A stretch of 64,000 nucleotides of DNA from Marsupella aquatica (GCA_973895155.1 OZ316897.1:14632001-14696000); one strand, 5' to 3'. Numbered from the stretch's first letter, positions 31,750 through 43,622 are shown. Translations and numbers: made by a program. The notes: generated by a model not told the origin, from the sequence alone.

Positions 31750-34365
31750 CTATTGAGGAGAACTCAAGCTAATTTGGAACCCTCGTTTTGCCCGGTCTTG
31801 TGCTTGTTGTTTCAACACATAGCAATAGTTCACCTGTAAGCATAAAATGGTCAGTACAATCCGGCTTCTCTTGGCAAAGTTTTCCTTCATCCATACAACA
31901 GGGCATAGCAAAATGCTGGAAGTCTTACCTGCAATATTATCTCTGAGTCCCTCAAGCAATTCCTTTGTCTGGCAAAATACAAGGGTAAGAGTGTTCAGAC
32001 ACTCACCTCAAGACGGAAAAGCTTTGTCGGGAAGACTAAACCGACACCACAAGAGGAACGGAAGGTGTCCAAAAAAGTATTTACAGAGAAGCTTGGGTTA
32101 TCTCCTGTTAATGAGACTAGATTGCCAGCACAAATGAATGTGTGTGCATGAATCCCCCAGCCCCTCCATGCCCTGACTGGTAGGTCAAATGACAAATCGG
32201 CAAACCCAGACACAGCAAGATCTCCTCCGAGTGTGTCCCTCATTTGTCTCTCTTCAGATGCAGCCTGTGGCTCAGAACTCGTTTGAGCATTATGGGCGGG
32301 TTGCCTAGGCTCACTGGGACCAACCCCTCTCGTCCTGAAACCTAATAGAGCAGATGGTCCCTTCATATTTCCAAGCAAAGATGCGTGACCTCCCATGAAG
32401 AAGCGATCACTGATTGGTGTGGCCTTGGTCTGGAAGTTTGGTCCCCACGGTACTAAAACACCTCCAGCAGCTCCAACATTTAAGGCTGCATTGAGGAAGC
32501 CTAATGGTATAGCATAACGCAATTCCAACTCCTGCATCAAGAGGCCATGGAGGTTCAGAAATTCTGGACGAATTAGAATGAACACACCCCAAGGGACAAA
32601 GATTAAAGAGTATATGTGACAGCAACTTAATTGTTTGTCATGTTGAACGTAGGTTGTACCTGTCGTGCGAATCTCAAGAGCTTGTCATCAGGCCCAAGTC
32701 CTGCAAGCTGGGAAGAAGATATAAAAGAGTATCCTTGAGTCGGTCGGATAGCGGAATCTCGTTCGTCAATTTTATACTGATACTTCAACGATGAGACTAG
32801 ATGGTGACCCAACTGCCTTCGAACGGAATGAGATGCTTGACGGCTTGGATCCTCCAATTCTCGCCAGGTGAAGTTATAGCTGAGATCGTGGCTATCTTCT
32901 TTGATCAATCCCACAGTGAAACCCTTCAACCTCTCACGATAAGACGAATACTTCTGCCAGTCTTGCGTCAGAATGGTAGCTCGGGATACAAGAGAACTAT
33001 GCAGCCCTTTGAATCGGGGATAGTTGACTCCTGCACTCAACTCTGAGGTAGTGTCCCACCCGTAGCAGCCAGTCGCATCAATTGTCTCACCGTGTCCTAA
33101 AAGATTCCTCCATTTCACCGTCCCTTCCAGACTCCAAGTCTTCGTCTGAAAACAGCCACCATAGCACACAAACTTCAAAATAGGTGAAAGAGAAATTTCA
33201 AGATAAGATAAGAGATGACTTTTGGGAAAGAATGGCATTGCGCCACACAAACTGCAGAATCGGTCATTAGGATAATTTCGGGATATGAGATGCATTTTGG
33301 GCAAGAATGCATACTATCACACAAACTTCAGTATAGGTCCGAAGGCAAACTTTCACGAAGAAGAGTTTTGAGCAAGAATTGGGTGTTGCCACACGAACTT
33401 CAAAATAGGTCAAGATAAAAAATTTAGGGAAAGATATTTATTCTGTGCAAAACTTGAATGTTGCTACAGGAACTTCAAAATAGGTCAAAATCTAGATAAG
33501 GAGATAGATTCTGCGCAGAATTTGCATGCTGCCATACGAACTTCAGGATAGGTCAAAGGATTCGGGTGTAGGAGATTAATTTTGCGCTAACTGCACTCTG
33601 CCTCAAGAAGTAGAAGCTTTTTTCTCAGTGTAGAGCAGGTATCGGCAGAGCACCCATCCACAAACTAAAAGAATACGACAGACAAATTCTCTTCGTTCCC
33701 AAGCTCGAACGCTATCCAAACCACCAATTGCGAAGACCTCAAGGAGACCAAAACGCAAGGCAAAGAGCAGATTGGCCCCTGGAGGAGATGTCACCGAGCA
33801 AAAGGCTCACCTCCGGCTTGGAGAATATACCCATATCACCAGAGAATGGGCGCTTTGTCTCCTCCACATCGACAATGACGTTGGCTGTCCCAGGAAGCTC
33901 GTCAGGTCCAGCATCCACGGTGATGGTACACTTTTCGAAAATACCCATGGCTCGTAGACGGGCATTGGCCTTCACGGATTCTTGCAGCAGATCTTGCATT
34001 GTCTGAACTCTCCGAACTTCGTCCAACTGAGCTTCTATTACACTGTCCTTGGTCTTCACGTTGCCCTTGATCTGGACATCATGCACCCGAACGTGGATCG
34101 GCTCGGTGGTCAGCTTCTCTGATAGCTTTCTGGCAAGTCTTGCAGCGTCATAAATAGCCTCCTCTTCGCTCTCTTCTTCTTCATCTTCTTCTTCGAGAAA
34201 ATCCTCCTCTCCTGCGCCTTCACCATCTCTTTTCCCTCCTTCAGAGGGAATTCCATCAGAGATCACTTTCTCCTCCGGCTCCTCCTCCTCTGCTTTTTTC
34301 CTGTCTCCATTTTCCACCACATCAGTCACATGTCCTTCATCGCCATCCTTTGGCTCGGTTCCCAT
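31750..34365 (-). CDS. SAM50: SAM50-like outer-membrane beta-barrel assembly protein
   Basis: Core subunit of the mitochondrial sorting and assembly machinery (BamA/Omp85 superfamily), which inserts beta-barrel proteins in the outer membrane. Four exons: 34365-33811, 33145-32660, 32531-32007, 31833-31750. All junctions are GT/AG in phase 0, giving 549 aa (plant SAM50 is somewhat over 500). An acidic N-terminal tail (to about 85, with EEEDEEEESEEE) precedes one POTRA domain at about 89-172 (VRVHDVQIKGN to VIVDVEE). The barrel follows, with the superfamily motif LLGFRTRG at about 409-416 and the C-terminal strand NYCYVLKQQAQDRAKRGFQI. The start is the first in-frame ATG; codons upstream are open but lack ATG. 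Intron 1 holds a tandem repeat array. A plastid OEP80/Toc75 relative is less likely: there is one POTRA and no transit peptide. Confidence 0.93.
33150..33590 (-). repeat. Tandem repeat array inside SAM50 intron 1
   Basis: About six diverged units of 60-70 bp share the plus-strand core GCCACACAAACTTCAAAATA followed by GGTC or GGTG (cores near 33164, 33241, 33316, 33390, 33462, 33533). The array fills most of the 665-bp intron. Confidence 0.85.
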
Positions 34366-37300
34366 TGCACCTCCTGCTTGGAAGGAGGCAGAGGGCACAC
34401 AATGGCAGAGGGGAGTGCGGACAATGAGCCTTTCCTACATCGATCGGCAGACTTCCACACAGGCGCAGAATTCAGGATCGAGCTGCCGCTGCTCGTTAGG
34501 GATTGTTTGATCCTTCGGGGCAAAAGCCCAAAGACCCAAACGTTGAGGTGAAGCTGTGCCCAATCCTAGCTTTGATTGTGCAGCGAGAGAGATCCAGCAG
34601 CTAAGGATGAACTTCAGGCTACAACTGGGACCGATGGAAAGGTGGGCTGGTACCAGAGAATCCTGCCCACAGTGTTCTCCCAATTTCAAATGACGGTTTG
34701 GGGCAAGCTATGGGAGAATCGAACTGGATTTTCATCGGGAACCATTCTGTTCTCGGAGCAGGAGGAGAAGGAGAAGGAGGAGGACCCTAATGTACACTTG
34801 GCAAGGTTCATGTGAGATCATATGACTGACAGTGGGTCTCGTTGTGAAGACTATGACTCGAGCTTTGCTCGAGGAATTGCTGCCTGCGCACCTCCAGATG
34901 CAGAGGGGTTTTCCTCGGGCATGAGAGGGAACCTAGCACTCAATTTAACTCGGGCATTTGAGGGAATTATAACAGTGCAAAAGAGACATAAACGGAGACA
35001 GGGTCCGAAAGGCAGAACAACCCAATAAAGCGAAAAAGCCCACAAAATTGGGTTTTACTAGATTGCCATTGGTTTTTGTCAAAAACTATAGCATGACAGG
35101 CTATTTTTTTGGGTTAACTACAGTAGCACTGATGCTCTAGCTATGCCCATAAACAGATGGTGAGTTCCTGTATTTCCATTTCTTATTGCACAGGATGGTG
35201 AGTTCATTTATGCCCATTTCCATTTCCATTTCCACTCGCACTAGCCATGCCTGGAGAGTCAGTCATGCCTGGAGAGTCAGGGTCAAGAGGTTTCACATCC
35301 TGCCCATTTCCAGTTCCACCCGCACATGAGTCATGCCCGGAGAGTCACTGTCTAGAGGCTTCACTCTAGATCGTAGGCCTTTATCCTAGCTTTTGATTGT
35401 GCTTGATTAGATAGATTATTGCCCTATCACTTTTTTTGGTCACAGGTTAAGTGACTTAACTTTGCTTAGCTGCAGAAGATCCTACAGCCCTCAGAAAGCC
35501 ACATTGGAGAATCTGACATTTCACATCACCCTCAGAGCATAGTGCACTAAGGCCGATGAGGCCGTATGAGAGCACCTAGGAAATAGGGAGGTGAGGGCTC
35601 GGGGGGTTGACTATCAAAAATCTTAGGAACCACGTGCTATCCAAAATAGGTATTTTTTGGAGATTTTAACTAAAGTTTTTAAAAGCATAGGAGGCAAAAG
35701 AAGGTATTATAAACTCATGTTTATAGAATATTCTTTAATATATATCCTTTATAAAGTAAAATAGGTTATTAATATTTAAAATAAAGAATATTCTTGGAAT
35801 ATTTTCTTTATAAAATAGGTCTATTTATATTAGGCTAGGATCGCACGTGGTATCCCAAAATATACACTTAGTTAACTCCCCCGAGGGTGAGGGTGGGGCA
35901 GGAATCGGCATGGAGGGTGGAACCCTGCCCTAGTGGACCAGTAGCACAGACGTGTGAATCCAACCCCCAAGGCCAATCAACACCATCGGATTATTCAATG
36001 TGACAATCTCAGGGACATAAGATCTCTAGAGCTAAGTTCCTTAGTAATCCATAACAATAAAGAAATTAGCATTGCAGTAATGAGTCTGAAAAAAGTGGCA
36101 AGTCATAATATCTGACCAAAAATGTGGCAACCTAGTAACTGGATTTGTGGGAAACTAACACTTTAAGGCTTGCTTGTGAGTAGCGCTCACATTTGGTGGG
36201 TCCCTTTAGATTGTCAAATCTAGCAAACCAAGAAATTGAAGGTTCTTGCAAAGTCTAAGGGGCAACTTGGGGGGGGGGGGGTCTAAACCAAAATACCCCC
36301 GCTCAAACAAGAAATACCAAAACCCCTCGCAGAATTTCTGTTGGACTCTAGGGAAAAGTTGAGACATTAATTCTGTGAGAAGACAAAGGTGCCACATGCG
36401 GGATGCAAATATGCAATGACAATCCCTCACTTTCCCTGGCGCCTTCCATGGAAAGCAAATCAATTTACAAGTTATAAGTGGACAAATCAAAGAAAATGGA
36501 CCCTAATGTTCTTCCACAAAACTTTGGAAGTCTTCAAACTGGACCATTTAAATGATTATATAGTTTATTGCGCATGATGGGTCCTTTCTGTAGAAGTTCC
36601 CTCCCTCCCCCAAGGAAAATAGTGAAGAAATACCATACAATGGTGAAGAAAGATGGGGAAGAGAGTTTAGTGGATTGGTACTGTAAATATAGCATGCTCA
36701 TTTTTTGTCTTAGTGATCTGAAAGTAAATAAAATATGAGAGCATAGAAGTGCTGTTATATAAGTAAAGTGTCTGCCAAGAAAAGCACAGTGACCAAGAAA
36801 AGGTACAGTCAAACGATGCTACGGATGTGTGCACTTAACTCAGGGTGCCTTATGAATGACACTCCTTTCAATAAAAACCATAAACCTAGGAAAGAAAAAC
36901 ATGAGGAGAACTTAAAAGGCTATGCATTCATGTTCTTCAGTATCATTTCTCTCACTCGTGGTGGTGGAGCCTTTGGTTTCATCTCTAAGAAAACCCATAC
37001 TGTGAAAGGGGGCTGCCAAAATAAGTTCAAAACACTCTAGAATACCTAAAACTAAAGGGGTCTAAAAATTAATTAAAAATGTATAGAATCAAAAGGCTGT
37101 CCCTTGATAAGGCAGATTGAAATGAAAATACATGACACAAAAATTTGAATAAGACAAAATCTGAAATGTGCATTCACCATTATAGCAACTTCAAAAATTT
37201 AAATAATAAATTAGACAGACAATCAAAACTTGAATTAACAATAGAATCTGAGTTACTATGTTGGCTCAGAATTGCAGAAAAGCTGTGCTTAATTGATTAA

Positions 37301-37725
37301 GTGCCCCGCAAATGAACCAAACGAGGGAAGAGATTTACTAACAATTTCATCAATTGGGACTATTGTCTGTGAATAGGGAGGATGGATCAACAGATCAAGA
37401 GGAGGCCACGTTCTCTAAACACTGTCTAGATGTAGAGCCAGTGGCGGAGGAGAATGTGGTAAAAGTCAAACAAAGATGATGGAAGAAGCTAGTCATGAAA
37501 TCAACAAGGAACTTAGGCAAGACCTAATTCTCCCATATTTAGCCACAAGGAATACCTAGTGTGAATTGAGGAAGGAACTGGCCAAAGACACTCCTGTTTG
37601 GTTGACTTGTGAAGTTCATAGACATTGACTGAGGTTGAAAGTTAGGGAGGAGGAATATACAAAGGAGGTTAACTTGTGAAGTTTAGGGTTTAGGTGAAAA
37701 TAGTTGTTGGATTAGAAAGAAAAGA
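34366..37725. other. SAM50 upstream region and gene-free sequence
   Basis: Begins with the SAM50 promoter side. 35220-35350 contains a short tandem repeat (CATGCC-GGAGAGTCA three times). 35280-35410 shares TTCCAGTTCCACCC and TCTAGAGGCTTCA with 55017-55240. 35690-35830 is very AT-rich. A G run lies at 36270-36281. No coding gene is recognised. Confidence 0.45.
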
Positions 37726-38606
37726 GGAAAAGGAATCGACAAGATTGCTCATTCCAAAGGATACAAGGATGTCAAATGAAGTTATCCAAAGAAGGAAGAG
37801 AGTTGAATAAGTTCATTAATGGAATGAGGGATGTTCAATGTAATGTCTTACTATTTGTATTATGGAACGGGCCAACTACATTTCAAAGACTGACAATAAT
37901 GCTTTCTTGCAAGTACTTGAATAAGTTCACCCAAAATGATATTTTCAGACAAAATTTCAGTTTATGGAAAAGGGAAGAACACTTAAAACATTTAAATCTC
38001 TGCCTAATTTGCTGTAGTTGAGAAGGGGGAGCCAGTCTTAATGGATAGAAATGTCCAGTTCTTCATTTTGTCTAAAAAGTATTAGCACGTATAGTGTCCT
38101 ACTGGCACATATAGTGTCAAAACCGGGATTGTTAATGATCCTGATGCAATCAAGGTGATCAAAGAGATGCCTGCTTCTACAAGTGCCATTCAAGTAAGAC
38201 GATTTTTGGGATCTGGTGAGTTTTACCCATACTACATTCAAGGATTAGCAGATATAAACGCTCCTCTGTGAAGACTGATAGGAAGTCAGGCTGCATTAGG
38301 AAGTCAAGCTGCATTTTTGTGTGGGCCTAAGTATCCAAAAGCATTTGCAGGAGGGGAATTCCATTGCCCTAGGCCTTGTAAATCTAACTATATAATTGTG
38401 AAGAGCTAGAATGAAGGTTATGCTCTAGAGTGAAACTTTTAGAATGCGACTCTAGCCAAGTATAGGCAGAAACATACCATCATGGGGGTGGGAAATGAAA
38501 TGAGCTCCTTTCAGTTCCCGCAGAATATGCTAGGACGTTTCAAACACAAAATGAATTGAACAAAAAGTGCATTCTATTTGAAAAGGCTTTCTATTGATAG
38601 AGGAGC
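37726..38606 (+). mobile_element. Ty3/Gypsy reverse transcriptase relic, copy A
   Basis: Translated pieces resemble the Gypsy reverse transcriptase palm and thumb (FNGPTTFQRL-like at 37865-37895; VIKEMPASTSAIQVRRFLGS with YPYYIQG at 38155-38250), with stops and frameshifts. It is collinear with 58153-60418 (copy B) but lacks about 390 bp near its start and a 930-bp segment that B carries. It is immediately followed by a piece of the sucrose-phosphatase gene. Confidence 0.75.
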
Positions 38607-38915
38607 GATAGCATTTCTTAACTCTCGTGATGGGAGGAAAATACCCAAAAATGGCGCTGCCACATAGAAAATGACCTGAACCAATTTTCATTCATTCGTC
38701 CTACGCTGATTCACTGTGCTTTAATTTTGATGTTGTTGTTTTAATGTCAGGTCGATCATCGAGACAAAGAGAACACGTCCCTTTTACGGTTTGGCTTATC
38801 CCCTTTCGAAAGCAGCCACTAGGCACGCTTCTATGATTGGTGTTTTCGACTGGAAAGTATCCAATCCTGTACTAGAAGAAGCTCACAATCTGGACATTGC
38901 AAATAATCAACCAAC
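38607..38915 (+). pseudogene. Sucrose-phosphatase fragment A (intron 1 to exon 2)
   Basis: 38637-38665 matches SPP intron 1 near 50945 (GGCGCTGCCA core), and 38750-38905 matches SPP exon 2 including the 3' splice site. GATCATCGAGACAAAGAGAA, CCCTTTTACGGTTTGG, CTTCTATGATTGGTGTTTTC and GGACATTGCAA all correspond to 51150-51310. Insertions break the frame. Because intron sequence is retained, it is a DNA-level copy and not a retrocopy. Confidence 0.85.
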
Positions 38916-39597
38916 CAGTAAAACCTCGAGGCAAAGCGAATGGACAAGAAGTCCCACCTTTCGTCTGCATACGACTGTTCCAAATTAGATCTGTTCACGA
39001 GTTCACATGAAATGTGTTTGGACTGGTGATCTAAACGCATCGAAGAACGAATCCTCACAATGTATCACGGAATTACCTGAGGCCCATGCAGAAAGACAGA
39101 TGAGGACTCAGTCCACATTTACACAAGTTTGGCTCAAATCTTTTGCTTCAGGAGAACAAGAATGACCAGAACCAATTCGACGAAGGAAAAAGGCTTTCCT
39201 TTTGAAACATTTGTCGAGTCGAAATTACCTCGTCTAAGTTGTAACGTACCTGTATCATACGATACGCCATGTAATCGTCCTACCAAAAGTCTCATCTATC
39301 AACCAATCCTGAAATTGATAGTCATTAGGAATCATAGTCAACAACTAGAATTAACAGCTCGGGCAGAGGGAAACGTGGTGATCTATAGTTGCCTTCGAAG
39401 GTGGAAGCAATTTCTAATGCATGCCCGACCAAGGCGGCGCCTCATTGTCGACACAAACAATACCTATCTCGCCTTCTTCCTTATGTGTGACCCTGGCAAA
39501 TGCACTTTAGCTAATTATCGAGCTTAGTGACAAACTACAGATAAAATTCCTAATAAAATAAACCTGCCAACCTTGCGATGCGAGAATTCTGCACTAC
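38916..39597. other. 3' flank of the aspartyl protease gene
   Basis: Contains a 132-codon open stretch (39129-39527, plus) without recognisable similarity. It is probably chance. The 3' UTR of the minus-strand protease is expected here. Confidence 0.4.
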
Positions 39598-41010
39598 TTA
39601 GAGTGTGTCACATTGCATTTGCTTAAACCCGACGCGGCCTCCTGCTCTATCATAAAGGATTTGAAAATTTTGCTGCTGAATGTTGCCATAGATGGTAAAC
39701 CCGTACGACCCAGCCATCGCGAGGCAAAGCGTACCCTGTTTATCTACCGTGACAAAATAGTTTTCAGCAGGAAGTGCGATGTCTGCCTGATCGAAATGGA
39801 AGGTGAGTGTGGGGACCCTCACAGAAGAAGAAGCTCCGGACACATCAAAGCACAAATCAAGTCCTGCAGGTGAGCCGCTGACTTGGGGGTACTGCATTTG
39901 AGACTGGAACGCCTGAACGACCACCTTGTATGCAGAACTCACCAACTGGGTAATAGTTGTGCCAGAATCCAGAATGGTGCCTCCACTGCCTGAAGAGTCG
40001 ATAGCGAAGACACTCGCAGGGATGTTAAGCAAGGTTCCACCCACGCTGATGCCCGTAAGCCCAACATAGTAGTACGTGTGGTGATGAGAGTTCTGAACGA
40101 TGGGTGTGTACTTCACAGTTCCTGAAGGGATACCTGCATTTCCGAACAAAAGGGGACTGGTCTGGGACGGGGAATCGATCAAGCTGACGAGGCAATAAGA
40201 GAATTTACCACCAAAGAGTGAGCTGAGCTGGGAAGTGAATGAGATAGGTCCTTGGCCCAGCCCCACGAGCCCATCAACACCAGAGAAGGAGCCCTGATTG
40301 TCGTGTCCACAGCCAAATGCCACGCTACCAACCTGCAGCGTCCCGCCGGAGGTAGTAGCCATGGTGACAGTATCTTGCGAAAAGGTGCCCACGGTGGTGG
40401 ACTGATCCCCATACTCGTAGAAGTACTGGCAGCTGGGAGAGCAGCCCTCGACAACTGGCAGAGTCTGGCACAGACTGTTGCTGCATCCCAAAGCTGCGTA
40501 GGAGCTGGAGGTTGAAGGGTCGAACATTGGGTTGGGTTGCTGGAAGCATTGTGTGCACGGGTTACACTGGATCCAAGTCAGGTCGCTGCCTGTGTCAACA
40601 ATAACGGAGTAAGTCTTCGACGGTGTACCGAGATCCAACGCCATGACATACTCCCCGTTGCCAATCGAGACAGGAGACTGAAAATCTGTTGGTGCCACAA
40701 CACTAGCACCAGCTGGGTTCAGAAACCTTGCCAGATATTTGGCCCTCGAGTTGCTTCTGCCCACAAAGCCTCGAACTCGCTCTGTCAGCGTGAGCTGATC
40801 CTGACTGCTGCTGTCTCTATGCAAAAGTTCTGCCCTCGCGCTGATGGAGTCGCTTTCAAGCATCCGCCGACCAACGTTGCTGACGGATGAGGATGACCCA
40901 TTCACCAACCGAATGGACCTCATTGCCACGGAACTCGATGGCTGCAGCATAAGTAAGACGTAAAGTACCACCCAAAATTTGAGCCCGACAGCACGCATGG
41001 CTCTAGACAT
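39598..41010 (-). CDS. Nepenthesin-type aspartyl protease, secreted
   Basis: An intronless 470-codon gene of the A1B (nepenthesin-like) pepsin family. A basic start followed by a hydrophobic segment at about 10-23 (LKFWVVLYVLLMLQ) suggests a signal peptide. A propeptide follows to about 110, then the two-lobed catalytic domain. Catalytic motifs are DTGS (D139) and DSGTT (D348). The cysteine-rich nepenthesin insert lies between them (CNPCTQCFQQP at 149-159). Other family signs are AFGCGHDNQGSF, GLVGLGQGPISFTSQL, FSYCLV and IYGNIQQQNFQILYD near the end. It probably acts in the apoplast or endomembrane system; substrates are unknown. A second ATG lies four codons downstream. No lesion is seen. 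The 3' end is 680 bp from SPP fragment A. Confidence 0.94.
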   Translation of the reverse strand: MSRAMRAVGLKFWVVLYVLLMLQPSSSVAMRSIRLVNGSSSSVSNVGRRMLESDSISARAELLHRDSSSQDQLTLTERVRGFVGRSNSRAKYLARFLNPAGASVVAPTDFQSPVSIGNGEYVMALDLGTPSKTYSVIVDTGSDLTWIQCNPCTQCFQQPNPMFDPSTSSSYAALGCSNSLCQTLPVVEGCSPSCQYFYEYGDQSTTVGTFSQDTVTMATTSGGTLQVGSVAFGCGHDNQGSFSGVDGLVGLGQGPISFTSQLSSLFGGKFSYCLVSLIDSPSQTSPLLFGNAGIPSGTVKYTPIVQNSHHHTYYYVGLTGISVGGTLLNIPASVFAIDSSGSGGTILDSGTTITQLVSSAYKVVVQAFQSQMQYPQVSGSPAGLDLCFDVSGASSSVRVPTLTFHFDQADIALPAENYFVTVDKQGTLCLAMAGSYGFTIYGNIQQQNFQILYDRAGGRVGFKQMQCDTL

Positions 41011-42385
41011 CTTGCTAGTAAGCTCAGCTCGATGAACTCGCCCGGCTCACTCCAACTGCTCAACCTACAGTGGGCAAGGTTACAAGTGTAACAGAAGCAC
41101 AACCAGCTCAGCTTCAACAACTTCAACAAATTTCTTCGATTTATCCTGCACAAGAAGTGACGCTCGTATCAAAGGATGAATTGACTTGGCTGGTAAATCT
41201 GGCACAGCTCAACGAAGTGGGAGGAAATGAGAGAAAACCCACCACTAACACTTGTAAATAATCAAGATTATACCAGCTCAGACAAATATGTTCTATCGGT
41301 GAAGCACGTACACACTGTCTTGCTCACAGAACCTCAGTATCAACCCAACCTTACAGAACAGCAAACGCGAGAAAGCCCAGGCAAGTGCTTAAATTAATAG
41401 ACAAGCTGATGCCTGACTTCAGTGCCCTAGTGTTGGTAGGTGCTGGCGCTAACGAGATGCACATGACCAACTCTGTACGTAGCAAAGATGAACTGTCCAG
41501 CACTCGATCAGCCTAACAACCTGATTTCAAAGCCCGAGGCAGAACGGGCTGTGCTCACTCACTGACATTCGACAAGGATCAAGCGGGAAAGACAGACATA
41601 TATCCCATTCAGCAGGCGGCGACTCGATCAGTAGACTAGGGGTCGTAAACAATCCACTTACAGGCAACTGTTTGGCTGGAAGACACAAAACAGACAACCC
41701 ACGAATACGATGAGCACAATGGGCCGCCTCTACGACCGATCAAGAACGACATATAATCGTAAAAAACCTGATCGAATCTCGCTCTGACTTTCAGTCCAAC
41801 CAGAGTCACGCCAAGGTCCACGTACAACAGGAAGCTGAACAAACGACCTCGTTGACGCAATGCAGGGCTGGCGATCAAGAAGCTGGCAACAGCAGCGAAG
41901 AACAGAACTGGGCAGCTCTCAACTCAGCTCAGTCAGCTAAGCTAAGCTCAGCTCAGCTCAACTCAACTCAACTCGGTTGCTATCGCATTCGTCCTCCTTT
42001 CTTTTCAGAGGGGACAGCACAAATGTGAAATTCTGGTTACTCATGTGGTCCCGGAGGTCCGAATTGGCACTACGACGAGTGAGTGAGGGAGTGGGGGCAA
42101 GTGTTCATTACAATCGGACTGAGTCACTGAGCTGAGCTTTTGCGGCTGGAGTGCTGCGCGAGTGGGCAGGACAGATGGGCAGGGAGGGAGGCAGGGAGGC
42201 AAACGGTTCATGTTTGGGGGAAGCGAAGGCGAAGGCGGGTTCGCACTGTCATGCTCGTGCAGTGTGATCATTTCCCAACCAGATCCTGTACAGTCCTTTT
42301 TAGTCCTTTCACCGCGGCTTCCTTCCTTCCTCCCCTCGCTGCACGTAACTTATTATTAACCCACTCGGGTACAGTCACCTCTCTC
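41011..42385. other. Upstream region of the protease gene with a pentanucleotide repeat
   Basis: 41918-41974 is a run of CTCAG and CTCAA words (imperfect microsatellite) about 0.9 kb upstream of the protease start. Shorter AGCTCAG words also occur near 41020 and 41095. No other gene is recognised. Confidence 0.5.
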
Positions 42386-42880
42386 TCAGTGCACTCTCCA
42401 TAAGTGCACATCCTGGACAGTTGCAGACTTGCAGTGCTGCACGGTGACTCGCTCTTCCCCTTTGTTTCCCACCAGTTTGGCACTTTTTGTAGAATAATAA
42501 AAGTCTTGTTTAGTGGGCACCATCTCTCTCTCGCTCTCAGTGCAAATCCTGGACATTGGCACGGTGACTCGCTCTTCCCCTTTGTTTCCCACCGTTTTGC
42601 AGTTTTTGTATAATAATAAAGTCTTGTTTAGTGGGCATCATCTCTCTCTCTCTCAGTGCACTCTCCATAAGTGCAAATTCTGGACAGTTGCACGGTGACT
42701 CGCTGTTCTGTTTCCCACCATTTTGCACTTTTTGTAGAATAATAAAGTCTTGTTTAGTGGGCATCATCTGTGTCTCAGTGCAAATCCTGGACAGTTGCAC
42801 AGTGACACGCTCTTCCCCTTTGTTTCCCACCATTTTGCACTTTTTCTGAAATAATAAAGCTTGTTCATTGGGCATCTTGG
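42386..42880 (+). repeat. Four-copy tandem repeat carrying AATAAA motifs
   Basis: Units of about 105-140 bp start with CTCAGTGCA near 42386, 42535, 42652 and 42775. Each contains GGACAGTTGCACGGTGACTC, CCCCTTTGTTTCCCACC, a TTTTGCACTTTTTGTAGAAT segment, AATAATAAAG, and CTTGTTTAGTGGGCA. Every copy thus ends with a plant-type polyadenylation signal followed by a GU-rich stretch. Confidence 0.9.
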
Positions 42881-43117
42881 AATACAATGCCTGGCAAAAT
42901 AAGAGCTTCAGGCCGAGTTTTGAGTGGCTACTATTGCCCTTGGAACAGGACCTTATTACTTAAAAGGCCTCCGGTATTTTATGCTACTAATTTTAGGAAA
43001 AATAGAGGAGAAGCTTCAAATATACAATTGCATTACGCGCATTTATGGGTAAGCAAATATTTCTTTCTACTTGAAATTATTGATAACTAGCTCAATACCT
43101 GTGCGTTGCACAAAAGA

Positions 43118-43622
43118 AGTTGTGTCGGCCAAGATGTCGTTGAGAAAAAATGATGTCATGTTAGCCAAGAGGTCGTGGAGAGAAAAGATGTTGTGTTGGC
43201 CAAGAGGTCTTGGAGAGAAAAAAATGTTGTGTCACCCAAGAGGTCGTTGAGAGAAAAGATGTCTTGTCGCTCAAGACGTTGTTGAGAGAAAAGATGTTAT
43301 GTCGCCCAAGATGTCGTTGAGAAAAAAAGACGTGTCGGCCAAGAGGTCGTGGAGAGAAAGTATGTCGAGTCGCCCTAAAGGTCATTCATTGAGAGAAAAG
43401 AAGTCGTTGGGAAAAAAAGATATCATGTCAACCAAGAGGTCGTTGAGAAAAAAGATGTTGTCTTGGCCAAGAAGTTATTGAGAAAAAAGATGTCGTGTCG
43501 GTCAAGATGTCATTAAAATAAATAAATTATGTCGGCCAAGATGTTGTTGAGAAAAAAGATGTCGTGTTGACAAAGACATCGTTGAAGGAAAAGATGTCGT
43601 GTCGGCCAAAACATCATTTAGG
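43118..43622 (+). repeat. Minisatellite, about 15 units of roughly 36 bp
   Basis: Consensus of the form GTGTCGGCCAAGATGTCG followed by TTGAGAGAAAAGAT, with units of 33-40 bp in varying stages of decay. No gene is associated, although long frames appear because the unit length is often a multiple of three. Confidence 0.92.

Noticed and set aside
31833-34365. Plastid OEP80/Toc75 identity for the SAM50 gene
   Set aside because: A single POTRA domain, no transit-peptide-like N-terminus, and a C-terminal strand of mitochondrial SAM50 type.
34366-34398. Eleven extra residues at the SAM50 N-terminus
   Set aside because: The upstream codon is GTG; the first ATG is at 34365.
39129-39527. 132-codon open frame downstream of the protease
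   Set aside because: No recognisable domain, no supporting splice or promoter context, and within range of chance.
43085-43116. CTCAATACCTGTGCGTTGCACA as a transposon end
   Set aside because: It resembles a word seen at some plant transposable-element ends, but I found no partner end or target duplication.
42386-43622. CRISPR-like array
   Set aside because: Plant nuclear context, units contiguous without unique spacers; these are ordinary tandem repeats.
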